Source: Neptuniibacter marinus (GTDB taxonomy: Bacteria > Pseudomonadota > Gammaproteobacteria > Pseudomonadales > Balneatricaceae). From it: a DNA stretch of 64,000 bases. The notes beneath the pieces were generated by a model. The model made no database searches, was not told the DNA's origin, and worked only from the letters and a program-made list of their open reading frames with translations. This document shows, piece after piece, positions 8,620 to 17,344 of the stretch (the stretch's first letter is position 1; each line of letters begins with the position of its first letter). A program made the position numbers and the translations under genes. The stretch lies in contig NZ_LUTR01000013.1 in assembly GCF_001597725.1 (NCBI RefSeq), positions 25,923-89,922 on the forward strand, written 5' to 3'.

Positions 8620-9651
8620 ATGTCCCACATCGGAAAAAAAGCGCCTTTTTTTAATGGAGGTCGAATGGCCGGGTTTAGTCAAATGATTCCCGGTTTTGTG
8701 CTTTGTATAGTTGTAGGAATGGCTGCTACTTTTGTATCTGAACACTATGGTGGCCCAACTATTCTTTACGCACTGTTGATTGGTATGTCCTTGAACTACT
8801 TATCATTGGAAGGGCGCTGTGTATCGGGCATTCAGTTTTCAGCTAAGTCAGTATTAAGATTCGGGATTGCTCTGTTAGGTGCAAGGATTACCTTTGAGGA
8901 ACTATTAGGGCTAGGTTTAACACCCATTGCCATTGTTTTAGTGGGCGTTCCTTTAACGATTCTTTTTGCTGTTGTGTGTGGGCGCTGGCTCAAATTAGGT
9001 AAGTCTCAAAGTATTTTATCGGGTGCTTCTGTAGGTATTTGTGGTGCATCCGCAGCATTGGCTGTATCTGCTGTGTTACCGGATGATGAAGAATCAGAGC
9101 GTAATCTGATTTTCACTGTTATTTGTGTAACTGCTTTAAGTACGATCACAATGATCGCTTATCCATTACTGGTAACTAAGCTTGGGTTTACAACCGATGA
9201 AAGTGGGATTTTCCTCGGTGCAACTATCCATGATGTTGCGCAAGTGGTGGGGGCTGGTTATATGATGTCTGACGATGTTGGTGATGTAGCGACCTTTACT
9301 AAGTTACTGCGTGTTGCTCTGCTTGTTCCTGTGGTTATTGTTATTTCATTGATGTTTGCTCGAAGCGGGGTTGCTAAAAAAGAGGGCGCTTCATCCCTTC
9401 CATTACCTGGATTTTTGATCGCGTTTATGATTATTGTGGTGATCAATAGTGCAGGCTATATACCTTCTTTGGTTTTAGAGGGTATGACTGAGTTATCACG
9501 TTGGTGTTTAATTATCGCGATGGTGGGCCTAGGCATGAAAGCATCCTTTAAAGAGCTTTCATTAATGGGTTGGAAACCGATTGTGTTGATGGTTTCTGAA
9601 ACTATATTTCTAGCTATTCTTGTGGCTATTTGGCTTTTTACGGTGCGTTAA
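8620..9651 (+). CDS. YeiH/UPF0324-family putative sulfate exporter
   Basis: A 343-residue inner membrane protein with about ten hydrophobic segments, full length for the UPF0324/YeiH family. Recognisable family signatures are ALLIGMSLNY, GASVGICGASAALAVSAVLP and FLGATIHDVAQVVGAGYMM. Members are thought to export sulfate or related anions after sulfonate or taurine use, but evidence is thin. The reading frame is open to a GTG at 8569; the ATG at 8620 is preferred because it has GGAG 7 nt upstream and starts just before the first membrane segment. A terminator shared with the convergent gene follows directly. Confidence 0.75.
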   Translation: MSHIGKKAPFFNGGRMAGFSQMIPGFVLCIVVGMAATFVSEHYGGPTILYALLIGMSLNYLSLEGRCVSGIQFSAKSVLRFGIALLGARITFEELLGLGLTPIAIVLVGVPLTILFAVVCGRWLKLGKSQSILSGASVGICGASAALAVSAVLPDDEESERNLIFTVICVTALSTITMIAYPLLVTKLGFTTDESGIFLGATIHDVAQVVGAGYMMSDDVGDVATFTKLLRVALLVPVVIVISLMFARSGVAKKEGASSLPLPGFLIAFMIIVVINSAGYIPSLVLEGMTELSRWCLIIAMVGLGMKASFKELSLMGWKPIVLMVSETIFLAILVAIWLFTVR

Positions 9652-9667
9652 ATTTGTAGATGTATTA

Positions 9668-9699
9668 ATTAACCACACCTCAACTGAGGTGTGGTTAAT
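9668..9699. terminator. Bidirectional terminator hairpin
   Basis: A 14-15 bp perfect inverted repeat (TTAACCACACCTCA and its complement) around a tiny loop lies between the convergent YeiH and DUF2126 genes. Confidence 0.75.
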
Positions 9700-9716
9700 G
9701 TATATCTGTGCTGATA

Positions 9717-12700
9717 TTAAGTTGGAGAATAACGCCCAGAATCAACACACCTTAAATCAAGAGTGTATGGATATTCTTTAGTGAATATTTCATCCCCTAT
9801 AGGTGCTGGTTTTGGTTTGGAGTGATCAGGACCAAACTCTCGTACGACTTGAGCACCTGTGGTTCCTGTTATGCTACCCGGTGTATGACCAAATTCATCG
9901 TAGCGATTTACACGACGAGATTCAGCTTCGTGGCTGTTAACAGGGTAGGTGTCATAACTTCTCCCCCCTTGGTGACTAACATGATAGACGCAACCACCAA
10001 TGCTGTGGCCATTCCATGTATCAATTAAGTCAAAGGTAAGAGGAGCATGTACACCTATCGTTGGATGCAGTGCTGAAGGTGGTTGCCAAGCTCTATATCT
10101 AACACCAGCAACGTATTCACCATTACGGCCAGTATTGTGCAGTGGCACTCGGTGACCGTTACAGGTTAGGGCATAACGACTTTCATCTAAGCCCGTTAGT
10201 TTAACTTGTAAGCGTTCAACTGATGAGTCTACATAACGGGATGTGCCAAAACTGCTGATCTCTTCACCGAGTACATGCCAAGGCTCGATCGCCCAGCGCA
10301 GTTCCAAGGCAACGTTATCAATCTGCACACGACCATAATGTGGATAACGGAACTCTTCAAAGGGTGCTAACCAATCTAGTTGGAAAGGTAGGCCGTGGGC
10401 TTGTAGATCGTTAACTACATCTTTGAGGTCGGACCATGCAAAGTGCGGCAGCATAAATTTATCATGCAGTCCTGTACCCCAGCGGGCTAATGGTTTGTGG
10501 TAAGGCTCATCCCAGAAACGGGCGATTAGGCTGCGAATGAGGAGGGCTTGTACTAAGGCCATTCGTGAGTGAGGTGGCATTTCGAAACCACGGAACTCAA
10601 GGATACCTTGACGACCGCTCGCGGTGCCAGGCGCGTAAAGTTTATCGATACAGAACTCTGCACGATGGGTGTTACCCGTCATATCAACAAGGAGGTTACG
10701 TAGGATTCTATCCACTAACCAAGGTTGATCAATAATCCCTTCAGGCATCTGACTAAAGGCGATTTCTAGCTCATAAAGCATCTCATCACGTGCTTCATCA
10801 ACACGGGGTGCTTGGCTGGTCGGGCCAATAAACATGCCTGAGAATACGTAAGATAGGCCTGGATGATGCTGCCAATAGGTGATAATACTACGTAATAAAT
10901 CAGGTCTACGGAGTAGGGGACTATCGGCAGGGGTATTACCGCCAATGGTAATGTGATTACCGCCGCCGGTGCCAGTATGACGACCATCAAGCATGAATTT
11001 TTCTGTACCTAAGCGACATTCATGGGCGGCTTGGTAAAGGCGACTGGTATTGTCAACTAACTCTTCCCAGCTATAAGCGGGGTGAATATTAACCTCAATA
11101 ACACCAGGGTCTGGCGTAACCAATAGCTTTTTCAAACGGTGATCTTTCGGTGGCTCATAGCCTTCAAGCACAACGGGTATACCTAGTTCCTTCGCTGTTT
11201 TTTCGATGCTCGAGATAAGTAAAATATAGTGTTCTAGGTATGAAACAGGTGGCATAAAAAGATAAAGCTTACCGTCACGAGGCTCGATACTTAAAGCCGT
11301 TCTAATCACTTCTTTTTGTGAGGTTTGGCTTAATGCGGTTGGGCGTTCAGGCGCAATTTGCTCAACAATTTCTGCATGACCATCTCTTGTTGGAAGTGGT
11401 CGTACAAGTTCAAATGGATCAGATTCGGGTTGTACCTGCTGCTCTTCTTCGGTTCGATCAGGTAGGGAATCAAGCGGCAACCTGAAGCCTAAAGGAGAAT
11501 CGCCTGGTATCAAAATAATCTGGTCGCGACGCATGGGCCAAAGGCTTGAGCGCCAACCAGAATTAAAATAATCCCAAGCTAGGGGCAAAATAAAGCCTGT
11601 TGCTGTACTTAACCCCCGTTGCATCAGCTGGGCGATACGTTTACGTTCTAAATCGCCGTCAAAATCGCCTTTGATAGGATCTATATTGTCCGGTAAGTTC
11701 TGTTCTTTCCAAAGATAGTAAATAGCGTCTTCATAAGCGGGCTGCATAAACTTATCTTCTAGCTTCAAATTACTAGAAAGGTGCTTAAAAAATTGCTTGG
11801 CGGTATCTATATTATGACCGTAATCTTTATCTACCCGTGCGAGTAGGGAAGGGTCATGCCATAAGGGTTCGCCATCTTCTCGCCAGAAACAACCCAGTGC
11901 CCAGCGAGGGATCTCTTCGCCGGGATACCATTTTCCTTGTCCATAATGTAACAAGCCACCGGGCGCGTATTCCTCGCGTAAACGTAATAAAAGGTTTTTG
12001 GCTAAGCTAAGTTTGTCATCACCTAATGCTTCGGTATTCCACTGCGGCGATTCCATATCGTCAACTGAGACAAAGGTAGGTTCGCCACCCATGGTTAAGC
12101 GGACATCTTGTTCATTTAGCTGTTCGTCCACAGTGTGGCCGAGCTGCATAATATCTTGCCACTGCCCATCGCTGTAAGGTTTTGTGACGCGCGGGTCTTC
12201 AACAATACGGGTGACTGAGTTTTCAAATTCGAACTCTACTTCACATTTGCTAGTAGCGCCGGTAACGGGGGCGGCTGAAACAGGGTCCGGTGTGCAGGCA
12301 AGTGGAATATGGCCTTCACCTGCGAATAAGCCAGAAGTTGGATCTAGGCCTATCCAACCTGCGCCGGGTATATAAACTTCACACCATGCATGAAGATCGG
12401 TGAAATCTTCTTCAGCACCAGCAGGGCCGTCAAGTGGCTTAACATCAGGTTTGAGTTGGACAAGGTAACCGGATGTAAATCGTGCGGCTAATCCTATTTT
12501 ACGTAACACTTGTACCATTAGCCATGCGGTATCACGGCAAGAACCTTTCTTTTTCGTTAAGGTTTCTTCGCAGGTTTGAACGCCGGGCTCCATGCGGATA
12601 CCGTAATCAATCTCTTTTTCTAGACTTTGATTAAGTGCAACAAGGAAGTCATTGGTGGGAGTAGGTTCTAGACTTATTTTTTTAACCCATTTATCTAATA

Positions 12701-13076
12701 ATGGGCTTTCTTCTGTACATTCTCGGTAAGGCTTCAGCTCTTTTTTAAGTTGCTTGTCATACTTAAAAGGGAATTTTTCTGCATATTCTTCAACAAAGAA
12801 ATCAAACGGATTGATCACTGTCATGTCGGCGATGACTTCAACTTCAATGCTAAACTCATCGGCTTTTTCTGGGAAGACTAAACGTGCTTGGTAGTTCCCA
12901 AAAGGGTCTTGTTGCCAGTTTAAAAAGTGGCCTTCAGGTTCAACTTTAAGCGAATAACCATGAATATGGGTACGGGAATGCGGGGCTGGCCGCAGACGTA
13001 GAACATGGGGGAATAGGTTTACTCTACGATCAAATTTATATTTGGTTTTATGATTTAAAGCTACCCGAATTGCCAT
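9717..13076 (-). CDS. Transglutaminase-like and DUF2126 domain protein
   Basis: A 1119-residue cytoplasmic protein. Residues 1-85 are a bacterial transglutaminase N-terminal domain, followed by the transglutaminase core with a complete Cys180-His229-Asp245 triad (KKGSCRDTAW, DLHAWCEV, GLDPTSG). From about 310 to the end is DUF2126, a glutamine-synthetase/ATP-grasp-related amidoligase-like region (RLTMGGEPTFVS, GRHTGTGGGNHITIGG, EFRGFEMPPHSRMAL). This family (COG4196) normally accompanies alpha-E and circularly permuted ATP-grasp proteins in a conserved system thought to make and process a peptide. Here its partners are 33 kb away (46.4-52.3 kb), with the methylamine region in between. The target is unknown. 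Confidence 0.85.
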   Translation of the reverse strand: MAIRVALNHKTKYKFDRRVNLFPHVLRLRPAPHSRTHIHGYSLKVEPEGHFLNWQQDPFGNYQARLVFPEKADEFSIEVEVIADMTVINPFDFFVEEYAEKFPFKYDKQLKKELKPYRECTEESPLLDKWVKKISLEPTPTNDFLVALNQSLEKEIDYGIRMEPGVQTCEETLTKKKGSCRDTAWLMVQVLRKIGLAARFTSGYLVQLKPDVKPLDGPAGAEEDFTDLHAWCEVYIPGAGWIGLDPTSGLFAGEGHIPLACTPDPVSAAPVTGATSKCEVEFEFENSVTRIVEDPRVTKPYSDGQWQDIMQLGHTVDEQLNEQDVRLTMGGEPTFVSVDDMESPQWNTEALGDDKLSLAKNLLLRLREEYAPGGLLHYGQGKWYPGEEIPRWALGCFWREDGEPLWHDPSLLARVDKDYGHNIDTAKQFFKHLSSNLKLEDKFMQPAYEDAIYYLWKEQNLPDNIDPIKGDFDGDLERKRIAQLMQRGLSTATGFILPLAWDYFNSGWRSSLWPMRRDQIILIPGDSPLGFRLPLDSLPDRTEEEQQVQPESDPFELVRPLPTRDGHAEIVEQIAPERPTALSQTSQKEVIRTALSIEPRDGKLYLFMPPVSYLEHYILLISSIEKTAKELGIPVVLEGYEPPKDHRLKKLLVTPDPGVIEVNIHPAYSWEELVDNTSRLYQAAHECRLGTEKFMLDGRHTGTGGGNHITIGGNTPADSPLLRRPDLLRSIITYWQHHPGLSYVFSGMFIGPTSQAPRVDEARDEMLYELEIAFSQMPEGIIDQPWLVDRILRNLLVDMTGNTHRAEFCIDKLYAPGTASGRQGILEFRGFEMPPHSRMALVQALLIRSLIARFWDEPYHKPLARWGTGLHDKFMLPHFAWSDLKDVVNDLQAHGLPFQLDWLAPFEEFRYPHYGRVQIDNVALELRWAIEPWHVLGEEISSFGTSRYVDSSVERLQVKLTGLDESRYALTCNGHRVPLHNTGRNGEYVAGVRYRAWQPPSALHPTIGVHAPLTFDLIDTWNGHSIGGCVYHVSHQGGRSYDTYPVNSHEAESRRVNRYDEFGHTPGSITGTTGAQVVREFGPDHSKPKPAPIGDEIFTKEYPYTLDLRCVDSGRYSPT

Positions 13077-13400
13077 TCCTTAATGCTCCTAAACTGAACG
13101 TACATTACTAAGTCATTATATTGGCAGGCAAATATGAAAGTAACGTTGCCATATCATCTGACTTTATGGTTTTTACTAATGAAGCCTTTTTATAACAGGG
13201 GCTTTTTTTAATGAGGTCTTTAGTACGAGTCAAAAAAAGACTATGTCTAAATGTTGTATCGTTAGTGAATTTATAAAGCAAAAACTAAGCCAGTTGCATT
13301 TATAAGGCTTATAAACATCAGTATAGAATATAAAAGCCTGAGCGGTTATATATTACTTGCTTATGAGGGGGTAAGAGTCAGTCAAGCTTTTCTTAATGGG
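13077..13400. other. Gap containing the promoter side of the DUF2126 gene
   Basis: No gene is seen. This AT-rich stretch must hold the promoter of the DUF2126 gene (minus strand; AGGAG lies about 10 nt before its ATG). No clear motif was recognised. Confidence 0.3.
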
Positions 13401-13441
13401 CTAAAAATGGTTAAACACTGATAAATTATCGATGTTTAACC
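13401..13441 (-). terminator. Terminator of the XRE-cupin regulator
   Basis: GGTTAAACA (13409-13417) and TGTTTAACC (13433-13441) form the base of a 15-bp stem with two mismatched pairs; read on the minus strand the hairpin is followed by ATTTTTAG. It sits 28 bp beyond the regulator stop codon. Confidence 0.75.
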
Positions 13442-13468
13442 TATGCTTATAATGGAATTTAAGGCTGT

Positions 13469-14062
13469 TTATTCATCTGCATAGTTGATAATTGAAAGCA
13501 GTTGAATTGGGACCTCTACGAGTTTCTCTGGTCCGTGTGGTATCTCTGCGTCAAAGGTTAAGCTATCTCCAGCTTCCATCTCATATAGATGGTTACCGTG
13601 ACGGTAGACTAATTTCCCGCTCACTAGATAGATAAACTCTTCACCAGGATGGGAAAATGTTGGGAACACCTCTGAAAGGTCATCCATGGTTATCATAAAA
13701 GGTTCAAATGAGGTTTTTCCGCCCCTTTTATAGGTTAACAGTTGGTAAGTGTGTCCCTTTTCTGTTCCACGTCTGACGACCTCTAAACCGGATCCAGCCT
13801 TAGTAAATTGTGCACCACCTTCGGGTCTATCGAAATCATTAAACAGTTTAGAGATGGAAAGTCCTATAGCTGAACATAACTTATTTAAGGTTTCTAGGCT
13901 GGTTGATACTTGTGCATTTTCAATCTTACTGACCATTCCCTGACTAATGCCAGATATTCTAGCGACATCAACTAGTTTGAGACCCTCATCTAAACGCGCC
14001 TTCTTTACTTTCATGCCTATATATTGATCTAGATCGAATTGATGGCCCTTAGTATTTGTCAT
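13469..14062 (-). CDS. XRE-cupin transcriptional regulator of the methylamine genes
   Basis: A 197-residue regulator. Residues 12-68 are a Cro/C1-type helix-turn-helix (LVDVARISGISQGMVSKIEN); residues 105-190 are a cupin_2 sensor domain (HPGEEFIYLVSGKLVYRHG, MEAGDSLTFDAEIPHGPEK). This is the PuuR-like architecture, usually a repressor that senses a small metabolite in the cupin. It is transcribed divergently from gmaS across a 277-bp gap that contains a sigma-54-type promoter and the palindromic element also found before amt, so it is the best candidate to bind that element. The ligand might be methylamine, gamma-glutamylmethylamide or a later product; this is not shown by sequence. Confidence 0.85.
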   Translation of the reverse strand: MTNTKGHQFDLDQYIGMKVKKARLDEGLKLVDVARISGISQGMVSKIENAQVSTSLETLNKLCSAIGLSISKLFNDFDRPEGGAQFTKAGSGLEVVRRGTEKGHTYQLLTYKRGGKTSFEPFMITMDDLSEVFPTFSHPGEEFIYLVSGKLVYRHGNHLYEMEAGDSLTFDAEIPHGPEKLVEVPIQLLSIINYADE

Positions 14063-14202
14063 AAATATTGCTCCATTCTAGTGCTGTACGCTACATAAGT
14101 GGGCGTTTTTGTTAGGGGTGTTTTTTTTAATTTTAGGCACTTTATATTCCCATAAGTAAATATTTTTTACTAGATCCTTATAATTCAACAACTTATCCCA
14201 AA

Positions 14203-14219
14203 AGGAAATAAATATTCCT
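14203..14219. promoter_or_regulatory. Possible upstream half-site pair AGGAA-N7-TTCCT
   Basis: AGGAA (14203-14207) and TTCCT (14215-14219) form an inverted repeat about 16 bp before the sigma-54 GG element, using the same TTCCT/AGGAA words as the downstream operator. It could be a second site for the XRE-cupin regulator. Confidence 0.35.
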
Positions 14220-14232
14220 AAAGGGAAATTCA

Positions 14233-14250
14233 TTGGCACGCATCGTGCTT
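14233..14250 (+). promoter_or_regulatory. Sigma-54-type promoter of gmaS
   Basis: TTGGCACGCATCGTGCTT has GG at 14235-14236 and GC at 14247-14248, exactly ten bases apart, matching the TTGGCACG-N4-TTGC consensus at nearly all key positions. It lies about 100 bp before the gmaS start codon. A bacterial enhancer-binding activator would be needed; none is encoded nearby. Confidence 0.8.
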
Positions 14251-14280
14251 TCCTATTAGGTAAGTAAATTTACTGAAAAG
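14249..14280. promoter_or_regulatory. Shared operator-like element overlapping the gmaS start site
   Basis: This 32-bp element starts TTTCCTATTAGG and ends AAATTTACTGAAAAG. It is 26/32 identical to 38949-38980, which sits at the same place (one base further) behind the sigma-54 promoter of amt. It covers the expected transcription start, as a repressor site would, and includes the perfect palindrome GTAAATTTAC. Confidence 0.7.
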
Positions 14281-14339
14281 AATATTTCTATTAGTGAATG
14301 CATCTATAAAATGTTAGAGATTAAGCGGAGTGCTAAATA

Positions 14340-15671
14340 ATGTCTTTAGATATTGATAAGTTTATTAGTGAAAATGAGATCAAATATATCCTCGCTCAGT
14401 TCGTCGATATTCATGGCGTAGCCAAGACCAAATCGGTGCCTGCCCACTGTCTGATGGATGTTGTTAATAAAGGTGCAGGCTTTGCCGGTTTTGCGGTATG
14501 GGGCTTAGGTATGGAGCCTCATGGGCCTGACTTTATGGCGCGAGGTGATCTCGATACGCTCTCTATTGTTCCTTGGCAACCAGGCTATGCACGTCTTGTA
14601 TGTGATGGTTATGTTAATGATGAACCTTATATCTATGACAGTCGTGTTGTACTTAAGCGACAGATACAGTTATTGACTGATAAAGGTTGGACCTTGAATA
14701 CAGGGCTTGAGCCAGAGTTCTCTTTGTTTAAGCGTGATGAAAGCGGCAACCTTCAGACGGTTGATGATACTGATGTACTGGATAAGCCTTGTTATGACTA
14801 TAAAGGTTTATCCCGTTCCCGTGAGTTTTTGGAAACCTTAGTGGAATCCTTACAAAAGGTTGATTTTGATGTTTATCAAATCGATCACGAAGATGCGAAT
14901 GGTCAATTTGAAATCAATTATACCTACGGCGACGCACTTGAATCCGCCGACCGCTTCACATTTGTGCGTATGGCAGCAGGCGAGATTGCAAACGACCTTG
15001 GAATGATCTGCTCATTTATGCCTAAGCCTGCGTCTGATCGTACAGGTAACGGTATGCATTTCCATCTTTCTATTACCGATGATGAGGGTAAAAACCTTTT
15101 CAACGATGATAGCGATGTAAATGGTATGGGCTTGTCGAAAATGGCTTATCACTTTACCGCCGGACTACTTCATCATGCTAAAGCATTGTGTGCGATTGCT
15201 GCTCCGACGGTTAACTCCTACAAACGTCTTGTTGTTGGTGGTTCAGCTTCCGGTGCCACATGGGCTCCTGCTTATATTGCGTATGGTGATAATAACCGAT
15301 CTGCAATGGTGCGTATCCCTTATGGCCGTCTTGAATTTCGTCTTCCTGATTCCGGTTGTAACCCTTACCTAGTGCACGCTGCTTTGATCGCTGCGGGACT
15401 TGATGGTATCGAGCGCGAGCTTGACCCAGGTGAACCGAAAAATATTAACCTTTACGCCCTGACTCCTGAAGAGCGTGAAGCTGAAGGTATTGAAATTCTT
15501 CCACAGAACTTAAATGAAGCTCTAGACGCATTGGAAGCCGACACTGTTTTGACTGAGCGTTTAGGTAAAGAAGTTGTGGGTGAGTTCCTGAAAATTAAGC
15601 GTGCTGAGTGGATCGACTATAGCCGCCATGTGTCCGATTGGGAAACCAAACGTTACGCAGAATTCTTCTAA
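14340..15671 (+). CDS. gmaS: Gamma-glutamylmethylamide synthetase
   Basis: A 443-residue glutamine-synthetase-family enzyme that joins methylamine to glutamate using ATP, the first step of the indirect methylamine pathway. GS motifs are present: the beta-grasp domain in 1-110 ([15 protein letters not shown]), the catalytic [13 protein letters not shown] near 182-194, NGMHFHLS near 238-245, the ATP-binding [12 protein letters not shown] and RLEFRLPD. GlnA-type enzymes and GmaS look alike; the identity rests on mgsABC following directly. It is first in an operon that seems to run through mgdD, starting from the sigma-54-type promoter; GGAG precedes the ATG by 10 nt. Confidence 0.9.
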   Translation: MSLDIDKFISENEIKYILAQFVDIHGVAKTKSVPAHCLMDVVNKGAGFAGFAVWGLGMEPHGPDFMARGDLDTLSIVPWQPGYARLVCDGYVNDEPYIYDSRVVLKRQIQLLTDKGWTLNTGLEPEFSLFKRDESGNLQTVDDTDVLDKPCYDYKGLSRSREFLETLVESLQKVDFDVYQIDHEDANGQFEINYTYGDALESADRFTFVRMAAGEIANDLGMICSFMPKPASDRTGNGMHFHLSITDDEGKNLFNDDSDVNGMGLSKMAYHFTAGLLHHAKALCAIAAPTVNSYKRLVVGGSASGATWAPAYIAYGDNNRSAMVRIPYGRLEFRLPDSGCNPYLVHAALIAAGLDGIERELDPGEPKNINLYALTPEEREAEGIEILPQNLNEALDALEADTVLTERLGKEVVGEFLKIKRAEWIDYSRHVSDWETKRYAEFF

Positions 15672-15709
15672 AATTTTATGTGATTGGACAAGATTACGAG
15701 GGTTTATAT

Positions 15710-16612
15710 ATGTGTGGAATTGTCGGCCTTTATTTGAAAAACAAGGCATTAGAAAGCCAGCTGGGTGCGCTTTTTACACCCATGCTTATTGCGATGACAG
15801 ATCGTGGCCCTGATAGCGCTGGTTTTGCAATTTATGGTGATGAGGTGCCGGATGGCTCAACTAAACTGACCCTTAGGCATATTGATGAAAATTATGACTG
15901 GGGCAGTTTGGCGGGCAGTATTAAGGATGATCTAGACGTCACCGTAGATTGGTTTAAAAACAGCAAAGTTGCTGTGTTTAAAGTGGGATGCGAAGCGGAG
16001 GTTATTCAGAATTACCTTACTGAAAAAGAGGCTGACATTCTTATTTTAAGTGCAGGTCAGTCTATAGAGATTCTTAAAGAGGTCGGTTTACCTGAAAATA
16101 TCGCTGATACATTTAACTTAGTGAGTATGAAAGGTAGCCACATTATCGGTCATACACGTATGGCGACTGAATCTGCGGTAACAATGGAAGGTAGTCATCC
16201 TTTTTCAACAGGCCAAGATCTTTGCTTGGTTCATAACGGCTCCCTATCTAACCACAACCGTTTACGTGAAGAGTTAAAGCGGGAAGGTGTGACATTTCAA
16301 ACGGAAAATGATTCAGAAGTAGCGGCAGGTTACCTAACTAACCGCTTACGTAAAGGCGATACGTTGAATGAAGCACTGCAAGGCGCACTTAAAGATCTGG
16401 ACGGTTTCTTCACATTTACAATCGGTACACGAGATGGCTTCGCTGTAGTGCGTGACCCTATTGCATGTAAGCCTGCAGTGATGGCTGAAACTGATGATTA
16501 TGTTGCCATGGCTTCAGAGTATCAGGCGTTAACAACATTGCCGGGCATAGAGAATGCCAAGGTGTGGGAGCCAGAGCCTGAAACAATTTATGTTTGGGAA
16601 CGTGATCAGTAA
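15710..16612 (+). CDS. mgsA: N-methylglutamate synthase subunit A (class II glutamine amidotransferase)
   Basis: A 300-residue Ntn-hydrolase amidotransferase domain, equivalent to the amidotransferase part of glutamate synthase but as a separate subunit. The frame is open further upstream (to 15638), but the ATG at 15710 is chosen because it puts the catalytic Cys at position 2 (MCGIVGLYLK), and GAGGG lies 7 nt before it. Further motifs are TDRGPDSAG, GHTRMATES, HNGSLSNH and NDSEVAAG. With MgsB and MgsC it converts gamma-glutamylmethylamide and 2-oxoglutarate to N-methylglutamate and glutamate. It follows gmaS after 38 bp. Confidence 0.88.
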   Translation: MCGIVGLYLKNKALESQLGALFTPMLIAMTDRGPDSAGFAIYGDEVPDGSTKLTLRHIDENYDWGSLAGSIKDDLDVTVDWFKNSKVAVFKVGCEAEVIQNYLTEKEADILILSAGQSIEILKEVGLPENIADTFNLVSMKGSHIIGHTRMATESAVTMEGSHPFSTGQDLCLVHNGSLSNHNRLREELKREGVTFQTENDSEVAAGYLTNRLRKGDTLNEALQGALKDLDGFFTFTIGTRDGFAVVRDPIACKPAVMAETDDYVAMASEYQALTTLPGIENAKVWEPEPETIYVWERDQ

Positions 16613-16635
16613 GTGTGGAATTAAGGAATAAAACG

Positions 16636-17319
16636 ATGAAGACAATTGATTTGCAAGAACACACAGTTCGAGACCTTAACCAAGCCTTACATGATCAGGC
16701 TGGGGAGTGCACGATTCGTGAGTGGGAGGTACTTGAGCCTAAAGGTCAGCACAATATTGCTTGTGGATTGGACCAGAGCCTAGCCGTGGATATTAAAGGT
16801 CATGCGGGGTATTTCTGCGCAGGTATGAATAAGAAAGCCCATGTCACTATTTTTGGTAATGCCGGTCAAGGTGTTGCTGAAAACATGATGTCGGGCACTG
16901 TACGCGTAAAAGGTGATGCCTCTCAAGCGGCCGGTGCTACAGCCCACGGTGGGTTGCTAGTGATTGAAGGTAATGCCGGTGCCCGATGTGGTATTTCCAT
17001 GAAAGGTGTAGACATTATTGTTAAAGGCAATGTAGGCCATATGAGCTGCTTTATGGGCCAAGCTGGTTCACTTGTTGTCTGCGGGGATGCAGGTGATGCC
17101 TTGGGAGATTCCCTCTATGAAACACATATCTATGTTAAAGGTAGCGTTAAATCTTTAGGCGCGGACTGCATCGAGAAAGAGATGCGTGAAGAGCATATTG
17201 AAGAGTTAACAGAGCTGCTTAATCGTGCGGGTGTAGAAGAAGATCCAACAGCATTTAAACGTTATGGCTCAGCTCGCCAACTTTATAACTTTAAAGTCGA
17301 TAACGCGTCTGCGTACTAA
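16636..17319 (+). CDS. mgsB: N-methylglutamate synthase subunit B (GltB3-like)
   Basis: A 227-residue protein made of the right-handed beta-helix found at the C-terminus of glutamate synthase (GXGXG domain), seen in repeated units such as IKGHAGYFCAGMNKKAHVTI, VKGDASQAAGATAHGG and VKGNVGHMSCFMGQAG. It serves as the structural subunit of the MgsABC complex. The ATG at 16636 is preferred to an upstream GTG (16615) because AAGGAA lies 8 nt ahead of it. It sits 23 bp after mgsA and 25 bp before mgsC. Confidence 0.87.
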   Translation: MKTIDLQEHTVRDLNQALHDQAGECTIREWEVLEPKGQHNIACGLDQSLAVDIKGHAGYFCAGMNKKAHVTIFGNAGQGVAENMMSGTVRVKGDASQAAGATAHGGLLVIEGNAGARCGISMKGVDIIVKGNVGHMSCFMGQAGSLVVCGDAGDALGDSLYETHIYVKGSVKSLGADCIEKEMREEHIEELTELLNRAGVEEDPTAFKRYGSARQLYNFKVDNASAY

Positions 17320-17344
17320 CAGCTGAATCATCGAGGACAGAATT

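Noticed and set aside
14340..15671. Ordinary glutamine synthetase
   Set aside because: The neighbouring mgsABC and mgdABCD genes, and lack of glnBK or ntr genes, favour gamma-glutamylmethylamide synthetase.
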